Assembly: GCF_001667275.1 (NCBI RefSeq) | Contig: NZ_LZHV01000055.1 | Span: 90,091 to 154,090 of the forward strand | DNA from: Mycobacterium sp. ACS4054 | Lineage (GTDB): Bacteria; Actinomycetota; Actinomycetes; Mycobacteriales; Mycobacteriaceae | Length of the DNA stretch: 64,000 bases | Reading direction: 5' to 3' | Shown: piece after piece, positions 54,301 through 64,000 of the stretch | Layout: every line of letters begins with the position of its first letter | Numbering within the stretch: position 1 is the stretch's first letter | Notes under the pieces: generated by a model | The model's input: the letters and a program-made list of their open reading frames with translations, nothing else | Told to the model about the DNA's origin: nothing | Databases searched by the model: none | Made by a program: the position numbers and the translations under genes

Positions 54301-57300
54301 CGGTGGCGCTGGTCTGCGGGGGCGTGTCGGTGACCTACCGCGAGCTGGATGCAGCGTCGAACCGGTTGGCGCGCCTGTTGACGGACCACGGTGCGGGTCC
54401 GGGACAGACGGTGGCACTGCTGTTTTCGCGGTCGGCCGAAGCGATCGCGGCGATCCTGGCGGTGCTCAAGACCGGGGCGGCCTACCTGCCGATCGACCCT
54501 TCGTCCCCGGATACCCGGATCGAGTTCATGCTCGGTGACGCGGCCCCGGTGGTCGCGGTCAGCACCGCTGATCTGGCCGGGCGATTCCAGGGCCACGGTG
54601 TGCCCGTCGTCGACGTCGACGATCGGCGCCTCGACGCACTGCCCGGCACCGTGTTGGCGGAACCGGACGCCGAGGGGTTGGCGTATGTGATCTACACCTC
54701 GGGCACCACTGGTGCGCCCAAAGGCGTTGGGGTGACGCATCGCAACGTGACGGCGTTGATCGGATCGATGGATGCCGGGTTGCCGGCGCCGGGGGTGTGG
54801 TCGCACGCGCACTCGCTGGCCTTCGACGTGTCGGTGTGGGAGATCTTCGCCCCGCTGTTGCGGGGTGGGCGGCTGGTTGTGGTGCCCGAGTCGGTGGCGG
54901 GTTCACCGCCGGACTTCCATGCCGTGCTGGTCGCCCAGGGCGTGAGTGTGCTGACCCAGACCCCGTCGGCGGTGGCGATGCTGGACCCGGCCGGTTTGGC
55001 GGGTGTGGCGTTGGTGATGGCCGGGGAGGCCTGCCCACCGGAGGTGGTGGATCGCTGGGCGCCCGGGCGGGTGCTGGTCAACGCCTATGGGCCGACCGAG
55101 ACCACGATGTGTGTGGCGATCAGCAGCCCCCTGCGAGCCGGTTCTGGGATACCGCCGATCGGGTCCCCGGTGTCCGGCGCGGCGCTGTTCGTGCTCGACG
55201 AGTCGTTGCGCCCGGTGCCCGAGGGGGTGGTCGGGGAGTTGTACGTGGCCGGATCCGGCGTGGCTACCGGGTATCTGGGTCGGGCGGGACTGAGCGCCTC
55301 GCGATTCGTGGCCTGCCCGTTCGGCGGGGCCGGCACGCGGATGTATCGCACCGGCGATTTGGTGCGTTGGAACAACGACGGGCAACTGCAATACTTCGGC
55401 CGCGCCGACGAGCAGGTCAAGATCCGTGGGTATCGCATCGAGTTGGGGGAGATCCAGGCCGCGCTAACCGGTTTCGACGGTGTCGAGCAGGCGGTGGTGA
55501 TCGCCCGTGAGGACCGCCCCGGTGATAAGCGCCTGGTCGGCTACATCACCGGCACGGCCGACCCGGTCGCGGTGCGCGCCCGGCTCGCCCAGCGGTTGCC
55601 CGGGTTCATGGTGCCCACCGCGATCGTCGGCCTGCAGGCGTTGCCGTTGACCGCCAACGGCAAACTCGACACCCGCGCGCTGCCCGCCCCCGAATACAGC
55701 GCCGGTCATTACCGGGCCCCACACACCCCCCCCCAAGACGTGCTGGCCGGCATCTACGCCGACGTCCTGGGCCTCGAGCGCGTCAGCACCGACGACTCCT
55801 TCTTCGAACTCGGCGGCGACAGCATCTCGGCCATGGGCCTGGTCGCCGCGATCAACAGCAACCTGGGCGTGGCCCTCCCGGTCCGCGTTGTGTTCGAGGC
55901 ACCCACGGTCGCCCAGCTGGCGCTGCGGATCGGCGAGGGCGCCCGCGGGCTGGAGCCGTTGGTGGCCGCCGAGCGGCCCACCGTCATCCCGTTGTCGTTC
56001 GCGCAGAACCGACTGTGGTTCCTCGACCAATTGCAAGGCCCGTCACCGGTTTACAACATGGCGGCCGCGCTGCGGCTGAGCGGACGGCTCGATGCCGAAG
56101 CGCTCGGGGCGGCCCTGGCGGATGTGGTGGCCCGCCACGAGAGCCTGCGCACGCTGATCGCCGCGCCCGAGGGAACGCCCCAGCAGCTGGTGCTCCCCGT
56201 CGAGCGGGCCGACTTCGGTTGGGAGATCGTCGACGCCCGCGACTGGTCGGCCGGCCGGCTCGAGGAGGCCATCGGCACGACGGCGCGCTACACATTCGAC
56301 CTGGCGGCCGAAATCCCCATGCGGGCAGCGCTTTTCCGTGTCGGCGAGGACGAGCACGTGCTGGTGGCCGTGGTGCACCACATCGCCGCCGACGGGATGT
56401 CGATCACCCCGCTGGTGCGCGACCTGGGCATGGCCTACGCCAGCCGGCGCTCCGGGCAAGCCCCCGGCTGGTCGCCCTTGGCCGTTCAGTACGTGGATTA
56501 CACGCTGTGGCAGCGCGCGCAGCTCGGCCAGCGCGACGACCGCGAGAGCCCCATCGCCGCCCAGCTGGCCTACTGGCAAGAGGCCCTGGCCGGCATGCCC
56601 GATCGGGTGCCGCTGCCCACGGACCGGCCCTACCCGCTGGTGGCCGATCAGCGCGGCGCCACCGTCGAAATCGACTGGCCCACCGAACTGCAACGCGGCG
56701 TGGGCGAGGTGGCCCGCCAGCACAACGCCACGAGCTTCATGGTGGTCCAGACGGCCCTGGCGGTGCTGCTCTCTAAGATCAGCGCCAGTCCCGATGTGGC
56801 GCTGGGCTTTCCGATCGCCGGGCGGCGCGACCCCGCGCTCGACGACCTGGTCGGGTTCTTCGTCAACACCCTGGTGCTGCGGATCGACCTGAATGAGCTA
56901 GGCGGCGACCCCACCTTCACCGACCTGATCGCCCAGGTGCGGCAGCGCAGCCTGGCCGCCTACGAACACCAAGACGTGCCCTTCGAGGTGCTCGTCGAGC
57001 GGCTCAACCCGACCCGAAGCCTGACGCACCATCCCCTGGTCCAGGTCCTGCTGGCCTGGCAGAACTTCGCCGGGCACGACAGCGGCCCGGTCAACGGCCT
57101 GTCCCTCGGCGACGTCGACATCGCGCCGATGCCGGTGGACACCCAAACCGCCCGCATGGACCTGACCTTCTCGTTGGCCGAGCGCTGGACCGAGGACGGC
57201 GACCCCGCCGGCTTCGCCGGCACGGTGGAGTTCCGCACCGACGTTTTCGACGCCGAAAGCATCCTGTCCCTCGTCGGGCGGCTGCAGCGGGTGCTGACGG

Positions 57301-60300
57301 CCATGACCGTCGACCCCACCCAGGCGTTGTCGTCGCTGGATCTGCTCGACGAGGCCGAGCACGCCCTACTCGACGCGATGGGCAACCGGGCGGCGCTGGC
57401 CGGCCCCGCCGCCGCGCCGGTGTCCATTCCGGCGCTGTTCGCCGCGCAGGTGGCCCGCACACCGGAGGCCGTGGCGCTGGTCTGCGACGGCCGGTCCATG
57501 ACCTACCGCGAGCTCGATGAGGCCGCGGACCGGTTGGCCCACGCGCTGGCCGGCCACGGGGCGCGCCCCGGACGGTCCGTGGCCCTGCTGTTTTCGCGCT
57601 CGGCCGAGGCGATCGTGGCGATCCTGGCCGTACTCAAGTCGGGGGCGGCCTACCTGCCGATCGACCCCGCGCTGCCGGAGTCGCGCATCGGATTCGTGCT
57701 TGCCGACGCCGCCCCGATGGCCGTCATCACCACCGCCGAACTCACCGACCGGCTCGCCGACCACGACGTGCCGATCATCGACATCAACGAAACCCCCCGG
57801 CCCGGAACGACATTGACGGCGCCGGGGCCGGCGGACCTGGCCTACCTGATCTACACGTCCGGCACCACCGGTGTCCCCAAGGGCGTCGCGGTCACCCACC
57901 AGAACGCGACCCAACTGCTGGCGCGCATGGACGCCGGCCTGCCCCGCGCCGGGGTGTGGTCGCAATGGCATTCGCTGGCCTTCGACGTCTCGGTCCACGA
58001 GATCTTCGGCGCGCTGTTGCACGGCGGGCGGCTGGTCGTGGTGCCCGAGTCGGTGGCCCGCTCGCCCGAAGACTTCCACGAACTGCTGGTCGCCGAACGG
58101 GTCAGCGTGTTGAGCCAAACCCCTTCTGCGGCGGCGATGTTGGGGCCCGAGGGGCTGGAGTCCGTCGCCCTGGTGGTCGCCGGCGAGGCGTGCCCGGCCG
58201 AACTGGTGGACCGGTGGGGGTCGGGCCGGGCGATGATCAACGCCTACGGCCCGACCGAGGCCACCGTGTACGCGGCGGTCAGCGAGCCCCTGACGCCGGC
58301 GTCGGCGGAGTCCGGGGTCGTGCCCATCGGGTCGCCGGTGCCCGGGGGCGCGCTGTTCGTGCTCGACGGGTGGCTGCGGCCGGTGCCCGCCGGGGTGGTC
58401 GGTGGGGCGTACGTGGCCGGCGCCGGTGTCGCCAGCGGATATTGGAAACGGCCGGGCCTGACCGCGTCGCGGTTCGTGGCCTGCCCGTTCGGCGGGGCAG
58501 GCGCCCGGATGTACCGCACCGGGGACCTGGTGCGCTGGCGCGCCGACGGGCAGCTGGACTACCTGGGCCGCGCCGACGAGCAGGTCAAGATCCGCGGGTA
58601 CCGCATCGAGCTCGGTGAGGTGCGCGCGGCGCTGGCCTGGCTCGACGGGGTCGAGCAGGCGGTGGTGATTGCGCGGGAGGACCGCCCCGGCGATAAGCGC
58701 CTCGTCGCCTACATCACCGGAACGGCCGATCCGGCCGGGGCGCGCGACGCGCTGGCGGAGCGGTTGCCGGCGTACATGATTCCCGCCGCCGTGGTCGCGC
58801 TCGACGCGCTGCCGCTCACACCCAACGGCAAGCTCGACACCCGCGCCCTGCCCGCCCCGGAATACGCCGACGGCGACCGCTACCGCGCGCCCGGCAACGC
58901 CGTCGAGGAGATCCTGGCCGGCATCTACGCCCAGGTGCTCGGGCTCGACCGCGTCGGCATCGACGACTCGTTCTTCGACCTCGGCGGCGACAGCATCTCG
59001 TCGATGCAGGTCGTCACCCGCGCGCGGGCGGCCGGCCTGATCTGCCGCACCCGCGACATTTTCGTCGAACAGACCGTAGCCCGGCTGGCCCGGGTGGCCG
59101 AGGTGGCCGACGGGGGAGTCGCCGTGATCGACGAGGGCGTCGGGCCGGTGCCGGCGACCCCGATCATCCGGTGGCTGCAGGGGGTGGACGGTGCCGTCGA
59201 TCAGTTCAACCAGGCGATGCTGGTGCAGGCTCCCGCCGGCGTCACCGAGGCCGACGCGCTGGTGGTGTTGCAGGGCCTGCTCGACCGGCACGGCATGCTG
59301 CGCCTGCGGGTCGGCGACGACTGGTCGCTGACGGTGCCCGAGCCCGGTTCGGTCGATGCCCGCGACTGCCTGCACACCGTCGACGAGTTGTCCGACGCCG
59401 CGTTGGTCGAGGCCCGGTCGCGGCTGAACCCGGCCACCGGGGCGATGCTCAGCGCGCTGTGGGTCGCCCCCACCGGCCAACTGGTGGTGATCGTCCACCA
59501 CCTGGCCGTCGACGGGGTGTCCTGGCGAATCCTGTTGGAGGACTTGAACATCGCGTGGGCCCAGCACCGGCAGGGACAGCCGGTGGCGCTGCCCGCGGCG
59601 GGGACGTCGTTCGCCCGATGGGCGGAGCGGCTTGCCGAGCGCGCGAGCCACCCGGACGTGGTGGACCAGCTGGGTGCCTGGCAGCGGGTGGCGGCGACTC
59701 CCGCGGCGCTGCCCGCGGTCCGCCCCGAGGCGGACACCTTCGCCACCGCCGGACAGCTATCGGTCGAGCTGGACACCGAAACCACCGGCATGCTGCTCGG
59801 TGCGGTGCCGGCGGCCTTCCACGCCGGCATCCAGGACATCCTGCTGATCTCGTTCGCCCTCGCGCTCACCGAATTCCTGGGCGGAGCGCCGGTCGGCATC
59901 GACGTCGAGGGCCACGGCCGCCAGGAGGAGCTGGGCCGCGACGTCGACCTGTCCCGCACGGTGGGATGGTTCACCGCCAAGTATCCCGTGTCGGTGAACG
60001 TGGGCGGCTTGTCGTGGGCGCAGGTGGTGAACGGCGAGGCCGCGCTGGGCGCGGCGGTCAAGGGCGCCAAGGAGCAGCTGCGCGCCCTCCCGGACGCGCT
60101 GACCTACGGGCTGCTGCGCTACCTGAACGCCGACGCCGACCTGGACGCGAACGACCCGCCGATCGGTTTCAACTACCTCGGGCGTCCGGGCGGCGCCGCC
60201 GCCCTCTCCGACGAGATGTGGCGGCCAGTGCCGGGCCCGGTCACCGCCGCGGCCGCGGCGATCCCCATGCCATTGATGCACACGCTGGAACTCAACGCGG

Positions 60301-63300
60301 CCACCGTCGACACCGATGCGGGCCCGCGCCTGCACGCCAATTGGACGTGGGCGCCGTCCGCGCTGGACGACGAGCAGGTCGCGCGGCTCAGCCGGCTGTG
60401 GTTCGAGGCCCTGGCCGGGGTCTGCGCCCACGTGCGATCGGGCGGCGGCGGGCTGACGCCGTCGGACATCGCGCCCGCCCGCCTCAACCAAAAGCAGATC
60501 GACCAGCTGCAGCGCCACCACGACATCGCCGACGTGCTACCGCTGACCCCGGTCCAGCAGGGGCTGCTCTTCCACGCGAACACCGTGCGGGGCGGCGGCG
60601 AGGACTCCAGCGACCTCTACGCCGGACAGCTCGACATCACCGTCACCGGCCCGCTCGACCCCGAGCGCCTGCGCGACGCGGTGCGTGGGGTCGTCAAACG
60701 GCATCCGAATCTGGTGGCCCGATTCTTCGACCAGTTCGACGAGCCGGTGCAGGTCATCGCGGCCGATCCCGCGGCGGCCTGGCAGTACATCGAACTCGAG
60801 GACGAGGCGGGCATCGCGCGGCTGTGCGCCGCCGAGCGGGCCGCGGTCTGCGACCTGGCCAACCAGCCGCCGTTCCGGGTCGCCTTGATCCGCACCGCGA
60901 CCGACGAGCACCGGCTGGTGCTGACCAACCACCACATCGTGCTCGACGGCTGGTCGATGCCAATTCTGTTGGGGGACATCTTCGCCGGCTACTACGGCCA
61001 GCGCCCGCCCGCGGCGGCCCCCTACCGCGGCTTCGTCAGCTGGCTGGCCGACCGTGACCGCGACGCCGCCCGCGCCGCCTGGGGTGAGGTGTTCGCCGGC
61101 TTCGACACCCCGACCCTGGTCGGCCGCCAGGACCGAATGACGCTGGGGGAGCAGGGTATTCGAACGTTCGCGCTGCCGGCCGACCTCACCCGGGCCGTCA
61201 GCGACCTGGCCCGCTCGTGCCACACCACCGTCAACACGGTGCTGCAGGCCGCCTACGCGCAACTGCTGTGCTGGGTTACCGGTCAGCACGACGTCGCGTT
61301 CGGCACCACCGTCTCGGGCCGGCCGGCCGAGGTGCCCGGCGCGGAGGCGATGGTCGGCCTGTTGATCAACACCGTTCCGGTGCGGGCGAACATCACCCCG
61401 GCGACCACGGCCGCCGATCTACTCGAGCAGTTGCGGGACGCCTACAACCACACGCTCGACCACCAACACCTGGCGCTCAACGAAATTCACCGAATCACCG
61501 GTCAGGACACGCTGTTCGACACCCTGTTCGCCTTCGAGAACTACCCGATCGACGCGAGCGCCCTGTCGGGCGAGCACGAGCTGGCCATCACCAACATCGC
61601 CACCCGCGAATCCACCCACTACCCGTTGACTTTCCAGGCCCAGCCGGGAACCGAACTGCGGCTGCGCGTCGAATACGACACCGACGTCTTCGACGCGGCG
61701 TCCGTCGACACGCTGATCGATCGGCTGCAACGGCTGCTGGCCGCCATGACCACCGACCCGCGCTGCCCGCTGTCGGCGGTCGACGTGTTGGACGCGGGCG
61801 AACACGTGAGGTTGGACGAGTTCGGTAATCGGGCGGTGTTGGGCCAGCCATGGACGCCGGTGTCGATTCCGGCGTTGTTCGGCGCGCAGGTGGCGCGTCG
61901 CCCGGAGGCGCCGGCGGTGTCGTTCGGGGGGCGGTCGTTGTCTTACCGCGAGCTCGATGAGGCGGCGAACCGGTTGGCGCACGCGTTGATTGAGCGCGGC
62001 GCGGGCCCGGGGGAAGCCGTCGCGTTGGTCCTTCCGCGGTCGGCCGAGGCGATCGTGGCGATCCTGGCGGTGCTCAAGGCGGGCGCGGCGTATTTGCCGA
62101 TCGATCCGGCGCTGCCGGGGGCGCGGATTGCTTTCATGCTCACCGACACCGCCCCGATCGCCGCGGTCACTACCTTGGCGCTGACCGAGAAGCTGGCCGG
62201 TCATCACCTGCCGGTCATCGATGTGGCCGATCCCGCGCTGCACACCCGGCCCGCGACGGCGCCTGCGGGGCCGTCCCCGCAGGATGTGGCGCACATTATT
62301 TACACCTCGGGCACCACCGGGACGCCCAAGGCGGTGGCGGTGACCCACGCGAATGTGACCCGGCTCTTCGATGCGCCCGCGGTCGGGGTGGCGTTGGCGG
62401 CGGGGCAGGTGTGGACCCAATTCCATTCGTATGCCTTTGATTTCTCGGTGTGGGAGATCTGGGGGGCGCTGCTGCACGGCGGCCGGTTGGTGGTGGTCTC
62501 TGATGCGGTGGCCCGCTCACCCAAGGACCTGCATGCGCTGGTGGTGGCCGAGAAGGTGACGGTGCTCAGTCAGACCACGGCGGCGGTGCGGATGCTGTCG
62601 CCGCAGGGGTTGGAGGGCACGGCCCTGGTGGTGGGGGCCGAGCCGGTGGGGGCGGAGTTGGTGGATCGCTGGGCGCCGGGGCGGGTGATGGTCAACGTCT
62701 ATGGGCCGACCGAGGCCACCATCTTCAGCACCGCCAGCACCCCGTTGGCGGCCAAGTCGGGGGCGCCGCCGATCGGGGCGGCGGTGCCCGGGGCGGCGCT
62801 GTTCGTGCTGGACGGGTGGTTGCGGCCGGTGCCGGTCGGGGTGGTCGGGGAGCTGTATGTGGCCGGGCGCGGGGTGGGGTTGGGCTATCTGCGCCGTCCT
62901 GGGTTGAGTGCCGCCCGGTTTGTGGCGTGCCCGTTCGGGCAGCCGGGTGCGCGGATGTATCGCAGTGGGGATTTGGTGCGCTGGGGTGCTGATGGGCAGT
63001 TGCAGTACGTGGGTCGCGCTGATGCGCAGGTCAAGATCCGCGGGTATCGCATCGAGTTGGGCGAGATCACCGCCGCGCTAACCGCGCTCGAGGGGGTGGG
63101 CGAGGCGGTGGTCGTGGTGCGTGAGGACCGCCCCGGCGACAAGCGCCTGGTCGGCTACCACACCGGCACCGCCGAGCCCGCCACCATCCGCGCCCAACTG
63201 GCCGACCGGCTGCCCGGCTACATGGTCCCCACCGCCCTGGTACCGCTCGACGCCCTGCCCCTGACGATCAACGGCAAACTCGACACCCGCGCCCTCCCGG

Positions 63301-64000
63301 CGCCCGACTACCAGGACGCCGATCGCTACCGCGCCCCCGCCAGTGCCGTCGAAGAGATCCTCGCCGGCATCTACGCCCAAGTCCTCGGCGTCGAGCGCGT
63401 CGGCATCGATGACTCCTTCTTCGATTTGGGCGGGGATTCGCTGTCGGCGATGCGGGTGGTCGCGGCCGTCAATAGTGGCCTGGATACCGCGCTTTCGGTG
63501 CGTGCGCTGTTCGAGGCCCCCACCGTGGCACAGCTGGCGCCCCGCATCGGCACCTGCGGGGGCGGGCTGGCGCCGCTGACGGCTCGGGAACGGCCGGCGA
63601 CCGTGCCGTTGTCGTTCGCCCAGAGCCGGTTGTGGTTCATCGACCAGCTGCACGGGCCCTCGCCCGTATACAACATGGCCGCCGCGCTGCGACTGAAAGG
63701 GCGCCTGGATATCGCCGCATTGCGCGCCGCGCTGGGTGATGTGGTGGCCCGCCACGAGAGCCTGCGCACCGTTTTCGTCGCGCCCGAGGGAACCCCGCAA
63801 CAGATCGTCCGACCGCCCGGCCAATGCGCCGTCACGTGGGACGTGGTGCGGACGGACGGTTGGTCGCCGGGTCGGTTGGCGGAGGCGGTTGAGTCGGCGG
63901 CGTGTTATTCGTTTGATTTGGCTGTGGAGATTCCGTTGCGGGCGACGGTTTTTCGGGTGGCGGCTGATGAGCATGTGTTGGTGGCGGTGGCTCATCATAT
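40890..64000 (+). CDS. Giant lipopeptide-type nonribosomal peptide synthetase, 6 modules plus part of a seventh
   Basis: Continuous frame of 7,703 codons from GTG 40890, still open at the window end. I followed the phase at motifs from 41298 to 63996 and it never changes. Domain order: C-A-T-E, C-A(MT)-T, C-A-T, C-A-T, C-A-T-E, C-A-T, C (cut). All six C domains and both E domains have an intact HHxxxDG, and all six T domains have LGGDS. There is no loading A-T, so the first C domain probably takes an acyl chain. The first four modules (D-Phe, N-methyl residue, X, Phe) parallel the five-module L5P lipopentapeptide synthetase of M. avium subsp. paratuberculosis (MAP1420, recalled), but an E domain in module 5 and further modules make the product longer. 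No thioesterase or reductase is seen; it would lie past the window. Confidence 0.95.
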   Translation, partial: MELGDRALPLTRAQLDIWLALQTGHFDVAWQLGVLVHIDGAIDRALFEQAMRKVVGEAESLRARFFEVDGEVFQRAIDNPDVDLDFYDLAGSPDPERDAREMASSIQRTPMSLAGPMITFHLFQTGPAEYYWFSRCHHIAMDGLGIALIGRRIAAVYSALAAGSPISPAFFGSLRDLVSSELEYAASADYVADQEYWAEHLPSASESDYRLTDASSARDPYAPSVPVQLDSSVVDVVKRLSKALGIRRSSVLTAACALLVRAFRADNSDEVVLDFPVSRRLDPASKTHPGMLAGVVPLVLNAPPTATVADFLRQVDTRSREAMRHQRFPVHMLGSDGGFRGAPQASNRVVVNFVPARMTLSLGGVPATATYTTFGPVGHFGLFFLGFGDQQLLSTVGVGQPFSNFDATDLVARLQRLLIAMADDPARVLSSVDVVASGERARLEALGNQGVLTRPVSGSVSVPGLFAERAAAAPGAVAVSGAGVSVSYAELDAASTRLARYLMSRGVGPGQVVALMLPRSAEAIAAMLAVLKAGAGYVPMDPGSPDARIGFLLADAGPVAVLTTADLAGRLAGRGVPIIDVDDPRVDDAPDVVLPEPDAEGLAYVIYTSGTTGVPKGVGVSHRNVTALIASLDAGLPAPGVWSHAHSLAFDVSVWEIFAPLLRGGRVVVVGADTARAPEELHEVLIAEGVTVLTQTPSAAAMLDPAGLDGVALVVAGEACPPEVVDRWAPGRVVVNAYGPTETTMCVAISAPLTAGSGVPPIGVPVTGAALFVLDGWLRPVPAGVVGELYVAGSGVGVGYLGRAGLTGARFVACPFGGVGARMYRTGDLACWGADGQLRYLGRVDEQVKIRGYRIELGEIQTALGALDGVEQAVVIAREDRPGDKRVVGYITGTADPVAVRAGLAHRLPGFMVPTAIVGLQALPLTASGKLDTRALPAPDYAGTDYRAPHTPTEDLLATIYAEVLGLDRVSAEDSFFELGGDSILALQVVSRARAAGLTCRPRDVFVEQTVARLARVAGVTDGEPAVVGAGLGPVRATPIIRWLETASGPIDQFNQTMVLQAPAGAQEADVAAVLQAVLDRHAVLRARVDDGDGWSLWVPEPGSVDAAGCLRSVDALSDAALLEARSRLNPATGAMLSALWVRPTGQLVLIVHHLAIDGVSWRILLEDLNIAWVQQRDGHPPSLPAGGTSFARWARLLDEHARRPGVVEQAAAWKRIAATPPALPAPRPDADTYATAGKLSAALDVEATRTLLGEAPAAFHAGVQDILLIAFGLAWAEFLGDGAGPVGIDVEGHGRHEELAPDVDLSRTVGWFTTKYPVSLAISGPSWDQVLAGEPALGTAIKDAKEQLRAVPHPLTYGVLRYLNGDVALDGADPSIGFNYLGRLVAGTELSDELWRLDPQSLSLTEAAAAISMSLAHTVELDAGTVDTDEGPQLHANWTWAWSVLDEAKVGRLSQLWFDALRGICAHVRAGGGGLTPSDIAPARLSQRQIDELHQRYDVADILPLSPLQQGLLFHSSTGGDEMYAVQLDFTLEGPLDAERLHDAVRTVINRHPHLAARFYERFDEPVQIIPADPVVPWRYVALDTEQQIERLCADERAAVRDLADQPPLRVAVVRTAATRHRLVLTNHHIVLDGWSLPILLREIFTTYYGERLPAAAPYRSFVTWLADRDLDAARAAWAAVLADFETPTLVAPTDRLGQGQRGAAVFRVPEETTSALADLARSCHTTVSTVLQGAWALLLTSLTGQRDVVFGTPRSRVGQLEVAESMVGLLINTVPVRANITATTTAADLLRQLQDANNDTLEHQHLALSDIHRLTGHEQLFDTLFVYENYPIGDGMQLGPDGLSIADFTNREYNHYPLTMEALPGRELGLHVEFDTGVFDAASIEALVDRFRRVLAAMTADPNRRLSAIELLDRDERDLVLARLSGAGVTAPVAVAPELLAAAVATNPDAAAVIDGERQLSYREIDEWSTRLARTLIDAGVGPQRAVGVAIDRCVELVVAWWAVAKAGGVYVPVDSDHPVERVATVLDAAGAVCVLTCGTDELAGAGGRPVLRIDALDVSGRSAQPITEAERSAPLTVRDTAYVIFTSGSTGAPKGVVVSHSGLLGWATAQRDSCGLTAHTRVLMVASPTFDASIGEMLLAARSGAALVVAPPQVYAGEPLTALLQSQRVNAAFLTPTVLSSLDRARLDGFDRLMVGGEACPAELVAAWASGRRLFNVYGPTEASIWITSSAPLSADGPVRIGRPIPGVCAMVLDAWLRPAPIGVVGELYVSGPALAHGYMGRVDLTAERFVANPYGAVGERMYRTGDLVRWTRDGDLDFVGRADAQIKLRGQRIELGEIENTLLACPHVTQAAVTVRDGAAGSHLVAYVTLDHNTSADHDADNVEEWQDLYDDLYGAELESGFGMDFRGWNSSYTGDPIPLEEMIEWRAATVDRIMALQPRRVLEIGAGSGLLLSQIAPRTEQYVATDFSPVAIDNLARSLEQLQPQWRDRVELLTQPAHVTDHLPRGHFDTIVVNSVVQYFPNAGYLAEVIDNAMTLLAPGGALFIGDVRNHALQGAFQTAIVLTRAGEAAGDTDAAEIRQRVRHAVLGETELLLAPEFFTTWALTCPAAGGLDIQVKRGLADNELNRFRYDVVIHKAPAAVRSVATAPTWPWARRAGLAGLRDELASRRPAVVRVTDIPQAGVATDVGVESALAAGQPVADALSQAAPDAAVAEELHRIGEAIGYRVAVTWGAQRGTLSAVFVDDGDQPGAPMTDLYLPPSGTRHRTSHANDPRTNTKIGEVRDRLNAWLPEYMVPTHIVALEEFPLTSSGKLDRKALPEPDYQDVDRYRAPATALEEILVGIYGQVLGLERVGVDDSFFDLGGDSLSAMRLIAAVNSSLNANLGVRAVFNAPTVAELVLLIRDEANRPQPLAAGERPEVIPLSFAQSRLWFIDQFQGPSPIYNVTVALRLRGRLDAGALGAALADVVARHESLRTVFAATDGTPRQVVVPAERIGFACDLVDARGWPEDRLRERIAEAARYTFDLANESPLHTVLFTVSADEHILAVAVHHIAADGWSITPFARDLGVAYASRCAGEAPDWAPLPVQYADYTLWQRAHLGDVEDDGSRISAQLNFWTDALAGLPERLQLPTDRPYPPVADHRGARLAVDWPAELQQHLRRVAREHNATSFMVIQAAFAALLARVSSSDDVAVGFPIAGRSEPALDDLIGFFVNTLVLRVHLAGDPTFAELLAQVRRRSLAAFEHQDVPFELLVERLNPTRSLTHHPLIQVLLGWENFPGEAAAPAGGLALGDLQVTPMPLHTNTARMDLTFSLAERWTESGQRAGIAVTAEYRTDIFDGKTVEGLIERLQRLLTAVTAEPQRRLSSVDLLDAGEHARLQEWGNAGVLGRPATPVSVPSLFAAQAARTPDAVALVCEGRSMTYRELDEAANRLARLLIHHGARPGERVALLFSRSAEAIVAILAALKSGAAYLPIDPALPAARLEFMLTDAAPIAAVTTAALADRLDGFDLTVVDVHDPAVDDQPGTAPPAPAPDDLAHIIYTSGTTGVPKGVAVTQHNVAQLFDALEIGIELGPEQVWTQFHSYAFDFSVWEIWGALLHGGRLVVVPEPVSRSPEDFHALLVREGVTVLTQTPSAVGMLPTDGLDGTALVIGAEPCPPELVDRWAPGRTMVNVYGPTETTMWACKSAPLRAGSGFPPIGSPVTRAAFFVLDEWLRPVPAGVVGELYLAGDGVGVGYWRRSALTASRFMACPFGAPGTRMYRTGDLVCWGPDAQLRYLGRADEQVKIRGYRIELGEIQAALSGLAGVEQAVVVAREDSPAALRLVGYVTGAVDVATARAALAERLPAYMVPAAIVALPALPMTVNGKLDTRALPAPDYRDVDNYRAPTTAVEEILAGIYADVLGVDRVGVDDSFFDLGGDSLSTMRLVAAINSSLDTELPVRVVFEAPTVAQLAPRIDQGVGRLQPLVAAERPAVIPLSFAQSRLWFIQQLQGPSPIYNMAAGLRLTGSLDADALRAALADVVRRHESLRTVFPAREGTPQQVVIPADDVDFGWDVVDATAFSAGELDEAVEATTHYAFDLATEAPLRARLFALGEREHLLVIVVHHIAADGLSLTPLAADLSVAYTSRSAGRAPGWADLPVQYVDYTLWQRAQFGELDDTVSPIAAQLAYWQDTLAGMPERLQLPTDRPYPPIADQRGASVAVDWPAQLQQQVRRVAREHNATTFMVVQAALAVLLSKISASADVSVGFPIAGRRDRALDPLVGFFVNTLVLRIDLAGNPSFTELLGRVQTRSLEAFEHQDVPFELLVERINPTRSLTHHPLVQVMLAWQNFAGHDDPAAGLALGDLEVSSVPLDSDSARMDLVLSLAERWDENGEPAGIGGRVEFRTDVFDTHTIEALVDRLQRVLTTVTADSGRVLSSVDVLDAAERARLDLVGNRAVLTAPVSESVSVPGLFAAQAARAPEAVALVCGGVSVTYRELDAASNRLARLLTDHGAGPGQTVALLFSRSAEAIAAILAVLKTGAAYLPIDPSSPDTRIEFMLGDAAPVVAVSTADLAGRFQGHGVPVVDVDDRRLDALPGTVLAEPDAEGLAYVIYTSGTTGAPKGVGVTHRNVTALIGSMDAGLPAPGVWSHAHSLAFDVSVWEIFAPLLRGGRLVVVPESVAGSPPDFHAVLVAQGVSVLTQTPSAVAMLDPAGLAGVALVMAGEACPPEVVDRWAPGRVLVNAYGPTETTMCVAISSPLRAGSGIPPIGSPVSGAALFVLDESLRPVPEGVVGELYVAGSGVATGYLGRAGLSASRFVACPFGGAGTRMYRTGDLVRWNNDGQLQYFGRADEQVKIRGYRIELGEIQAALTGFDGVEQAVVIAREDRPGDKRLVGYITGTADPVAVRARLAQRLPGFMVPTAIVGLQALPLTANGKLDTRALPAPEYSAGHYRAPHTPPQDVLAGIYADVLGLERVSTDDSFFELGGDSISAMGLVAAINSNLGVALPVRVVFEAPTVAQLALRIGEGARGLEPLVAAERPTVIPLSFAQNRLWFLDQLQGPSPVYNMAAALRLSGRLDAEALGAALADVVARHESLRTLIAAPEGTPQQLVLPVERADFGWEIVDARDWSAGRLEEAIGTTARYTFDLAAEIPMRAALFRVGEDEHVLVAVVHHIAADGMSITPLVRDLGMAYASRRSGQAPGWSPLAVQYVDYTLWQRAQLGQRDDRESPIAAQLAYWQEALAGMPDRVPLPTDRPYPLVADQRGATVEIDWPTELQRGVGEVARQHNATSFMVVQTALAVLLSKISASPDVALGFPIAGRRDPALDDLVGFFVNTLVLRIDLNELGGDPTFTDLIAQVRQRSLAAYEHQDVPFEVLVERLNPTRSLTHHPLVQVLLAWQNFAGHDSGPVNGLSLGDVDIAPMPVDTQTARMDLTFSLAERWTEDGDPAGFAGTVEFRTDVFDAESILSLVGRLQRVLTAMTVDPTQALSSLDLLDEAEHALLDAMGNRAALAGPAAAPVSIPALFAAQVARTPEAVALVCDGRSMTYRELDEAADRLAHALAGHGARPGRSVALLFSRSAEAIVAILAVLKSGAAYLPIDPALPESRIGFVLADAAPMAVITTAELTDRLADHDVPIIDINETPRPGTTLTAPGPADLAYLIYTSGTTGVPKGVAVTHQNATQLLARMDAGLPRAGVWSQWHSLAFDVSVHEIFGALLHGGRLVVVPESVARSPEDFHELLVAERVSVLSQTPSAAAMLGPEGLESVALVVAGEACPAELVDRWGSGRAMINAYGPTEATVYAAVSEPLTPASAESGVVPIGSPVPGGALFVLDGWLRPVPAGVVGGAYVAGAGVASGYWKRPGLTASRFVACPFGGAGARMYRTGDLVRWRADGQLDYLGRADEQVKIRGYRIELGEVRAALAWLDGVEQAVVIAREDRPGDKRLVAYITGTADPAGARDALAERLPAYMIPAAVVALDALPLTPNGKLDTRALPAPEYADGDRYRAPGNAVEEILAGIYAQVLGLDRVGIDDSFFDLGGDSISSMQVVTRARAAGLICRTRDIFVEQTVARLARVAEVADGGVAVIDEGVGPVPATPIIRWLQGVDGAVDQFNQAMLVQAPAGVTEADALVVLQGLLDRHGMLRLRVGDDWSLTVPEPGSVDARDCLHTVDELSDAALVEARSRLNPATGAMLSALWVAPTGQLVVIVHHLAVDGVSWRILLEDLNIAWAQHRQGQPVALPAAGTSFARWAERLAERASHPDVVDQLGAWQRVAATPAALPAVRPEADTFATAGQLSVELDTETTGMLLGAVPAAFHAGIQDILLISFALALTEFLGGAPVGIDVEGHGRQEELGRDVDLSRTVGWFTAKYPVSVNVGGLSWAQVVNGEAALGAAVKGAKEQLRALPDALTYGLLRYLNADADLDANDPPIGFNYLGRPGGAAALSDEMWRPVPGPVTAAAAAIPMPLMHTLELNAATVDTDAGPRLHANWTWAPSALDDEQVARLSRLWFEALAGVCAHVRSGGGGLTPSDIAPARLNQKQIDQLQRHHDIADVLPLTPVQQGLLFHANTVRGGGEDSSDLYAGQLDITVTGPLDPERLRDAVRGVVKRHPNLVARFFDQFDEPVQVIAADPAAAWQYIELEDEAGIARLCAAERAAVCDLANQPPFRVALIRTATDEHRLVLTNHHIVLDGWSMPILLGDIFAGYYGQRPPAAAPYRGFVSWLADRDRDAARAAWGEVFAGFDTPTLVGRQDRMTLGEQGIRTFALPADLTRAVSDLARSCHTTVNTVLQAAYAQLLCWVTGQHDVAFGTTVSGRPAEVPGAEAMVGLLINTVPVRANITPATTAADLLEQLRDAYNHTLDHQHLALNEIHRITGQDTLFDTLFAFENYPIDASALSGEHELAITNIATRESTHYPLTFQAQPGTELRLRVEYDTDVFDAASVDTLIDRLQRLLAAMTTDPRCPLSAVDVLDAGEHVRLDEFGNRAVLGQPWTPVSIPALFGAQVARRPEAPAVSFGGRSLSYRELDEAANRLAHALIERGAGPGEAVALVLPRSAEAIVAILAVLKAGAAYLPIDPALPGARIAFMLTDTAPIAAVTTLALTEKLAGHHLPVIDVADPALHTRPATAPAGPSPQDVAHIIYTSGTTGTPKAVAVTHANVTRLFDAPAVGVALAAGQVWTQFHSYAFDFSVWEIWGALLHGGRLVVVSDAVARSPKDLHALVVAEKVTVLSQTTAAVRMLSPQGLEGTALVVGAEPVGAELVDRWAPGRVMVNVYGPTEATIFSTASTPLAAKSGAPPIGAAVPGAALFVLDGWLRPVPVGVVGELYVAGRGVGLGYLRRPGLSAARFVACPFGQPGARMYRSGDLVRWGADGQLQYVGRADAQVKIRGYRIELGEITAALTALEGVGEAVVVVREDRPGDKRLVGYHTGTAEPATIRAQLADRLPGYMVPTALVPLDALPLTINGKLDTRALPAPDYQDADRYRAPASAVEEILAGIYAQVLGVERVGIDDSFFDLGGDSLSAMRVVAAVNSGLDTALSVRALFEAPTVAQLAPRIGTCGGGLAPLTARERPATVPLSFAQSRLWFIDQLHGPSPVYNMAAALRLKGRLDIAALRAALGDVVARHESLRTVFVAPEGTPQQIVRPPGQCAVTWDVVRTDGWSPGRLAEAVESAACYSFDLAVEIPLRATVFRVAADEHVLVAVAHH
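45341..49640 (+). other. NRPS module 2: C-A with embedded N-methyltransferase-T
   Basis: C domain of the type that accepts a D-residue donor ([14 protein letters not shown] near 45400), HHIVLDG at 45774. A domain core about 46690-48010 with pocket D-A-G-F-M-G-V-I-W-K, which fits no code I know but has small hydrophobic lining. A methyltransferase is inserted after motif A8 (48040-48830; SAM site [12 protein letters not shown] near 48222, NSVVQYFPN near 48435), the usual place for N-methylation. The A domain resumes at 49221 and ends at [14 protein letters not shown]-domain Ser at 49500. By analogy with L5P, N-Me-Val is the first guess. Confidence 0.82.
49641..52800 (+). other. NRPS module 3: C-A-T
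   Basis: C domain about 49653-51000 ([21 protein letters not shown] at 50055), a type that accepts an L-configured donor. A domain about 51080-52545, [10 protein letters not shown] near 51663, pocket D-F-W-T-V-G-V-M-W-K. The first three residues resemble Thr pockets, but the diagnostic Asn and His of Thr codes are absent, so the substrate stays open. T-domain Ser at 52665. L5P has Ile at this position. Confidence 0.8.
52801..55960 (+). other. NRPS module 4: C-A(Phe)-T
   Basis: C domain about 52821-54165, HHIAADG at 53220. A domain about 54230-55690 with pocket D-V-W-T-V-A-A-M-C-K, identical to module 1, hence Phe. T-domain Ser at 55821; the motif reads LGGDSI, the form seen in T domains that feed E domains, but no E domain follows. 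The A domain is very close to module 1 even at DNA level (for example 43495-43570 against 55487-55562), pointing to duplication or gene conversion. Confidence 0.82.
55961..60490 (+). other. NRPS module 5: C-A-T-E, incorporates a D-residue
   Basis: C domain about 55971-57335, HHIAADG at 56376. A domain about 57420-58855; the A4 segment reads FDVSVHE, so position 239 is His instead of Trp, and the pocket is D-V-H-S-V-A-A-V-Y-K, which I cannot assign. T-domain Ser at 58992 (LGGDSI). E domain about 59133-60470, HHLAVDG at 59496, close to the E domain of module 1. L5P has L-Ala at position 5 and ends there; an E domain here marks a clear departure. Confidence 0.82.
60491..63580 (+). other. NRPS module 6: C-A-T
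   Basis: C domain about 60495-61790, of the D-donor type like module 2 ([21 protein letters not shown] at 60930), consistent with following an E domain. A domain about 61850-63310, [10 protein letters not shown] near 62438, pocket D-F-W-S-V-G-V-I-F-K, related to module 3 but different at three positions. T-domain Ser at 63438. Codons in the A domain end in T or G noticeably more often than in the flanking C domains. Confidence 0.8.
63581..64000 (+). other. NRPS module 7: start of C domain, cut by window end
   Basis: A new C domain begins near 63591 ([17 protein letters not shown]), of the L-donor type seen in modules 3-5. The last complete codons read LVAVAHH, the beginning of its HHxxxDG motif. 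Everything after is outside the window, so at least one more residue is added to the peptide. Confidence 0.85.

Noticed and set aside
57366..59651. 761-codon open frame on the minus strand opposite module 5
   Set aside because: Low-complexity composition and exact antisense position to A5 and T5 motifs; a shadow of the real gene.
42260..63310. Repeated similar blocks at 3-4.5 kb intervals
   Set aside because: These are homologous NRPS modules, not CRISPR units, transposons or an assembly repeat; each block differs in pocket residues and domain content.

Overview
The window is high-GC actinobacterial DNA. Its first 22 kb keeps the gene order tyrS, lprJ-like, TPR protein, glycerol-3-phosphate phosphatase, tlyA, nadK, recN, steA, steB/mctB, pyrG, Nudix, xerD, parA, scpA, scpB, rluB, cmk, der, which is the order of Mycobacterium tuberculosis Rv1689-Rv1713. 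Later genes (gabD2, an Rv1733c-like membrane protein, a GAP-family exporter) are also mycobacterial. The genes that M. tuberculosis carries between xerD and parA (cycA and two PPE genes) are absent, with only the O-methyltransferase left. Together with the large lipopeptide-type synthetase after this block, this points to a slow-growing non-tuberculous Mycobacterium, probably near the M. avium complex. That assignment is inferred from synteny recalled from memory, not from a search.

Layout. 49-2897: an ammonium channel with a Glu in place of the first twin-His residue, an alkyladenine DNA glycosylase and a bile-acid/Na+ symporter-family transporter. 3010-22102: the conserved housekeeping block for translation, NAD(P) and CTP metabolism, DNA repair, cell separation and chromosome segregation, with many 1-8 bp gene overlaps that indicate polycistronic transcription. 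22170-24214: two tandem PknH-like sensor proteins and a tRNA-Pro(GGG). 24325-31232: an accessory stretch with an M20 amidohydrolase, small zinc-ribbon and secreted proteins, an epoxide-hydrolase-like enzyme, a DUF2510 protein, a 44-residue gene, a divergent Fe-S-type uracil-DNA glycosylase and a cutinase. 31305-38562: metabolic and stress genes, namely a PEP-mutase/ICL family enzyme, a DUF4383 membrane protein, a cNMP-binding protein with a ribbon-helix-helix-like tail, gabD2, a 30-residue membrane peptide, two GreA-like proteins and a PucR regulator. 38648-40889: a small exported protein, a GAP-family exporter and about 1 kb without a convincing gene.

40890-64000 is a single uninterrupted reading frame of more than 7,700 codons that runs off the window. 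It encodes a giant nonribosomal peptide synthetase with six complete modules and the start of a seventh: C-A-T-E / C-A(MT)-T / C-A-T / C-A-T / C-A-T-E / C-A-T / C... It begins with a condensation domain and has no loading module, so the product is probably N-acylated. Pocket residues read by eye predict Phe in modules 1 and 4, with module 1 epimerised to D-Phe, and an N-methylated residue in module 2. This start matches the known lipopentapeptide L5P of M. avium subsp. paratuberculosis (acyl-D-Phe-N-Me-Val-Ile-Phe-Ala-OMe). Here, however, module 5 carries an epimerase and is followed by at least two more modules. The window therefore appears to encode a longer, possibly undescribed, relative of L5P. 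A divergently transcribed GAP-family lipid exporter lies just upstream and is a natural candidate for exporting it.
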